Assembly (NCBI GenBank): GCA_023231475.1 | Contig: JALJEE010003211.1 | Location: forward strand, 1 to 64,000 | Source of the DNA: Seison nebaliae | Lineage: Eukaryota > Rotifera > Pararotatoria > Seisonacea > Seisonidae | DNA length: 64,000 nt | Direction: 5' to 3' | In this document: piece after piece, positions 59,652-64,000 of the stretch | Layout of the letters: each line of letters begins with the position of its first letter | Numbering within the stretch: the first letter of the stretch is position 1 | Program-made: the position numbers and the translations under genes | Notes under the pieces: model-generated | What the model was told of the DNA's origin: nothing | What the model saw: only the letters and a program-made list of their open reading frames with translations | The model's database searches: none

Positions 59652-62190
59652 TGCGCAACAATCTCAATTACCAGGAGCAGTTGTAAATAATCCGAACATT
59701 CCACATCCATTTTCACCTACCTTATATCGACCACCAGGATTGATGCCAGGTCCAATTCCTATTCGTCCTATGGTAACCGTACCGTTCGGATATGACAATC
59801 CATATTATCATCAATCTGTTCGTATGCCTAAACTTGCCACTACCGCCACTACATTGACACAATCCTTCCAACAGAACGGATCGAAATTGCCCAATTTCCA
59901 CAATGCCGTAACGTCTATCTCGCCATCAGTTCATACCACCATCACAACCATCACCACAACCACCATTAACAAGAATCCGGATATTAAACTTCGACCGATG
60001 AAGATGATGGATGTGAATGATTTTAATAGGAATGTAATGAACGAACATCATCATTTGAAGAATGTGAATCATCATCAATTATCAGATAATCAAAATTTCC
60101 CTTCCAACTTTACAAATAAATTTTCTCGATCAGACAATTTGAAGAAGAAACATATTCCCACAAATCATTCTATTGATACTCATTTCAATACGAATATTGC
60201 TCTCATTAAACAGAATAATAATAATACTGTTAATAATAATCTCATATCTCACCTTACATCTTCCCATATTTCCACATCAATCTCTTCATCGACACTACCA
60301 TTATCTGCTACCTCTCTAACTACAGGAACTCCTTGTACAATATCGAAAGTGTATAATCAAAATTATTCAAACAACATTCACAAGTTAGAGAATAATGTTC
60401 ATATAAAGAAATCGATGAAGAATGAAATGGTCAAGAATCGAATCACATCTGTTCCCATTTCCATCACACCCACTACCGCCTCATCCATATCATCTCTCTC
60501 CTCCAACAACAAGTCCCATAACCTTTCAAAAAGACCTCAATCTTCCAATAAATGTTCAGATCGACGAAATTCTTTTTTGTCCTATCTCAAAATGAGGAAC
60601 AGTTTGAAGAAACAACTCACTCAAATTAATGACAAATTGAAAAGTTGTCAAACTGAAATAAAACGAGAAAAAAACAATTTATTAATTGTTAGAACTTCTC
60701 TTATTTTCCTTCTCCCTTTTTCAGCAAGTTTCTTAATTAAGAAAACCATTGAAAATCTCTTCCGAGAAATTGGAGAAAGTTTTCCAAAAAAAATTTTTAG
60801 AATTTTAAATTTCATCAAAAAAAAACATTTTTTCTAAATATTTTTCTTTAAATTAACAAACTAAAATATTTCCATTATTTTATTATTTTTTAAAATTTTA
60901 AACAAATTTTTCTTTTTCTTTCTCCGAAATTAGATGCATCAGAAAAAGATTCTTCCAGCAACGAAATTGATTGAAAAAGAAGTTCATTTTGATATTGTAA
61001 TAGAATTTTTTATTTTTCCTTATTTTTTTCAGTTGTTGAAAGATTTGGGTGAATTGCCGAATAATGAATCGAAAACTTATCGATCACCATTAGATTATGA
61101 AGTTGTAAAAGAATCGTTGGCACTTCATGAAAATATCAAAGATGGTTTGATTCGGTTGATGCAGGAACGTTTAAATGGAATGAAATCAAATAATGTGAAT
61201 GAATCCAAAATGAATAATACGATAATGTCATCGTTAAATTCCATCGTCATACCATCATCAAAGTGTGACATAATTTCTCCGACTACTTCGAGAACGTCAA
61301 CGGAACATTTGATTGAAACCATCAAAAATGAGATTCGACATAGAACGTTTATTTCGAATCGGAATCATGATGGAATTATAACTAAACAAATGAAATTGTC
61401 CAGTAAGAAAGAGGAAGATGATTGTGATAATTCATTCGATTCATCCATCGATGAAATTGAGAAGAGAGATGAAGAGAAGGAAGTGGATGAGACTTTACAT
61501 GTTTTTGAAGAAATATTTCCAGAAATGTCGATTGGCGAACGTCGGAAAGAAGAACCGCGAACATTTGTTGATAATAAATATGTGGAAATTCCTTTATTGG
61601 AAAGATGGAGAAGAAATGAAGATTTAATTTCATTATCTGACAGTGAACTCATCTACTATAATAATGATGATGGTGAGATGGATGAGAATGAAAGAAAAGA
61701 AAAAATGAAATTTTTTGAAAATAAAATCTCTCGTAATGACATCGAATCTTATCGGAAGAGAAATGATGCGGAATGGCCAGATAAATTGAAATCATTATTT
61801 CTCGCCAAATATCTCGAATGTCCCAAACAGTTTCATGAAATTTCGAAATTTCTTCGAATTTCTGATGAATATCGATCGAGAGCTGATTGTGTTGATTATT
61901 ATTATCGAACGAAAACTGATTCTCAATATAAAGATCTTTTAACAAAACCACCCGTCACATTTACGGCGAGGAGATCTCGTAGACAAACGAAGAAAACAGA
62001 ACAACGATCATCAACATTCTCCGTTCCACAACAACATAATCATCATCACCATCATCAAGAACATCAGGAACAACAACAACAACGAGTTCAACAAAATAAT
62101 TCGGTGGACAATAATAATAAGAATAATAATAAAGAAAATAATAATTCTTCATCATCTTCGTCAAATGCTAATTTGACAATTCCTTGTTGA
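58693..62190 (+). CDS. NCoR/SMRTER-like nuclear receptor corepressor with SANT domain
   Basis: Exons 58693-60687, 60934-60996 and 61033-62190 give 1071 residues. The first two thirds is disordered, with Asn, Gln (12 in a row near residue 312) and Ser/Thr repeats. A coiled coil (MRNSLKKQLTQINDKLKSCQ) spans the first intron. The second part carries LALHENIKDGLIRLMQER, like the HENIKTNQVMRKKL segment of NCoR, then a SANT domain (about 935-985: LFLAKYLECPKQFHEIS, then RADCVDYYYRTKTDSQYK), matching the NCoR KFIQHPKNFGLIA and YYYLTKKNENYK signature. NCoR proteins recruit HDAC3 to unliganded receptors. It is much shorter than NCoR (about 2400), and the receptor-interaction tail is not visible. The tail here is His/Gln/Asn/Ser-rich. 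Confidence 0.72.
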
Positions 62191-63606
62191 TGAATTTCTT
62201 ATTTGATTTAATGGAAAATTTCATTCTCAATATCTTCTTTTTTTTTCATTTTCCATTCTACAATCTCTTATCTATAATATCGGAAGAATCAGACAGTTTG
62301 TTCTTCTCCATCATATCAAAAAGGAATATCGTCTCCAATTAAATTATATAACAATTTTCCCATTTCTATAAATATTTTTATTCTCATTTTCATTTTGTAA
62401 ATCGTTTTTTTTTCTATAAATATTAATATCGAATAAAATTTTTCTAGAAACTTCTTTATAATTTGGAGGTAGTTAAATGGACAAGTCGTCCGATGAGAAT
62501 TGGTGCAGTTGACCAAATGTGAATTTTATTCAACATATTTTACGGGGAGACAAGTCGAAAACACTTCACATAAACATCATATATGTATGAGTTCATTCCT
62601 TTAAATCAAGTCCATGTTTTTTTCGTGCAATTTCCTTCAGATTCTTTAACATCGAAATTTCATCGGATTAAATTCTATAGAAGACGTAGAAATACATCGG
62701 AATATGAAATAAATCGTTAGCAGTCTCTCAACATTCGGAAATGAAAATTCGAATTTATTTGTTAAATGAAATATTTCCATCGGACGCACAATATTAGTGT
62801 GTTGAAGTGTGGAGAGTTGGAATTATTCTTCCTCTGAAAACTAATAAAAAAAAATCGATAAAATTTAAAGAAAATAAGATTATCGATTTTTTTCCATTTC
62901 ACCTTCCCTTCTCCCCTCACATTTCGGAAAAAAATGATAGAGAGATTATTAAGCGTGATTATTACTAATGAAATTGAAAAAGGCACAATGAAGAAACTTG
63001 GAAAAGTTACGATTGAATTGAAGTGTTGATGGATGTGCTTTAGAGAGGAGAACGAGATATACAGATAACAAGTATTTCGCTACATGATGTAATCGGAAAA
63101 AACTTAAATTATTTCATCTAAAAATGATTGTGGAGGAGGAAGAAAAGAATTTGATAAAACCCAAAAAAAAACTTCTCCTATTTAATTTTAAAGAAGGAGA
63201 AAATTGAGAGGAGATTCGAAAATTAATTGACGTTATTTCACTAGTGTCTCCTCCCACTTCATTCCATTATTTCATTCGATTATTTCATTACTGTCTTAAA
63301 AATGTGTAAGTGAAGGAGATGTGATGCTTTTATTTATCATCCCCAATTAAAATGTGAGAAAGAAACGGTGGAAAAATAAAAAATGAGGAAAATTTAATTG
63401 AAATGCTGTTATGCTGATCATTGCGATGATTAAATATTATTGTTTTTCTTGTTGTATTCCAATAATCGATTTCTTTGACTGCTATAGTAACTTGGTGTGT
63501 GAGTCGTTGGTTGGGTGAACAGAATTAAATTTTATCGGATTTTATTCAAGAACATTTAATCGGAGAATTGCTTTTAGAATTATCATTGAAATAAACAGAA
63601 CAATTA
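62191..63606. other. Intergenic region
   Basis: About 1.4 kb between two tandem plus-strand genes, AT-rich. No gene, repeat or RNA was supported. Confidence 0.5.
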
Positions 63607-64000
63607 ATGATGAATGATACTGATGATATAGTGGAGTATGGTGATTCAATGGTCTCATTACCGAGAGGAACATCGGCAGTGGCAGAACGAGTGCAAACGG
63701 CGAAATCTCGTGTCCCAACTAAATCGGCAGCAATTGGGAGGAAACAAAAGTTTTTTCTTTTTACATTTATTGATCGATGTCGACACCTATGAAATTTTCT
63801 CATTTTATTCTTAACGATTTCTATTACAACAACTTCCGAACATTATCATTCATTATTACACTACAATGATAATTAGTAAGCAGAATAATGAAAATGAAAT
63901 TCCTGTCGTTTGGGCAGCAGGACATTTACCCGAAGAGTATCGATGCGTCTCTTGTGATAGTCATCTTCGTTATCCAGTCCAATTTGGAGAATGTTTACAT
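63607..64000 (+). CDS. TRAF-like protein, 5' part only (cut by the window edge)
   Basis: Exon 1 (63607-63749) encodes about 47 residues of disordered leader. A 127-bp intron (GTTTTT to TAG) is followed by exon 2 from 63877. Exon 2 reads HLPEEYRCVSCDSHLRYPVQ, then FGECLH at the edge. The pattern Y-x-C-x-x-C-x-x-x-L-x-x-PVQ matches the start of the TRAF-family RING finger (YKCPSCHLVLRNPVQ type), so a signalling adaptor or E3 ligase is likely. The domain is incomplete here. Other RING or TRAF-type zinc-finger proteins are possible. Confidence 0.55.

Noticed and set aside
1-64000. Retroviral, LTR, Polinton or LINE copies, CRISPR arrays, prokaryotic operons
   Set aside because: No reverse transcriptase, integrase, capsid-like or endonuclease frame, no long direct terminal repeats and no spaced direct repeats were recognised.

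Overview
The window is AT-rich nuclear DNA of a bilaterian animal. It holds about twenty protein-coding genes on both strands. Homologues that are only expected in animals (Hox2/Hox3-class homeobox, NUAK, ATF4, NCoR-type SANT corepressor, TRAF-like start, WAP/antistasin-like secreted protein, rhodopsin-like GPCR, RanGAP1) rule out a protist or fungus. Very short introns (mostly 43-65 bp), compact genes, Asn/Gln/Ser homopolymers in coding sequence and strong AT bias suggest a small-genome invertebrate such as an acariform mite or another compact ecdysozoan; this placement is inference. No virus-like element, rRNA, tRNA or CRISPR array was recognised.

Layout. 1-4.2 kb: the 5' end of an unknown gene, then a divergent VWA3-like gene, both on the minus strand. 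5.4-6.0: glutaredoxin (+). 7.7-9.0: ethanolamine kinase (-). 10.7-11.1: TIM10 (-), followed by a candidate hairpin. 12.4-13.6: TTC19-like TPR protein (-). 13.6-21.2: a gene-poor stretch carrying a ~0.8 kb terminal-inverted-repeat element. 21.2-23.0: aerolysin/ETX-MTX2-fold protein (+), converging on a small unknown gene (-, to 23.8). 24.0-25.6: SPO11 (-). 27.6-29.8: XPC/Rad4 (+). 33.3-34.9: NUAK kinase (+), converging on a Cys-rich type II membrane protein (-, 35.2-36.5). 38.9-40.1: GPCR (+). 40.6-42.1: secreted WAP-type protein (+). 42.6-43.5: ATF4-type bZIP with two upstream ORFs (-). 44.2-46.0: RanGAP1 (+). 51.1-54.6: Hox2/Hox3-class homeobox gene (+). 55.0-56.2: unknown type II membrane protein (-). 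58.7-62.2: NCoR/SMRTER-like corepressor (+). 63.6-end: start of a TRAF-like gene (+).

The genes are mostly unrelated housekeeping and regulatory loci with no operon logic. Loose links are SPO11 and XPC (DNA break formation and damage recognition), and TIM10 with a TTC19-like gene (mitochondria). Three things stand out. Most reconstructed introns begin GTT rather than GTA/GTG. The ATF4-type gene keeps the two-uORF translational switch, with an 83-nt out-of-frame overlap. A single Hox gene sits with no Hox neighbour. Intron structures were worked out by hand from reading frame plus remembered family sequence; the exon lengths of every gene given as an exon list sum to whole codons.
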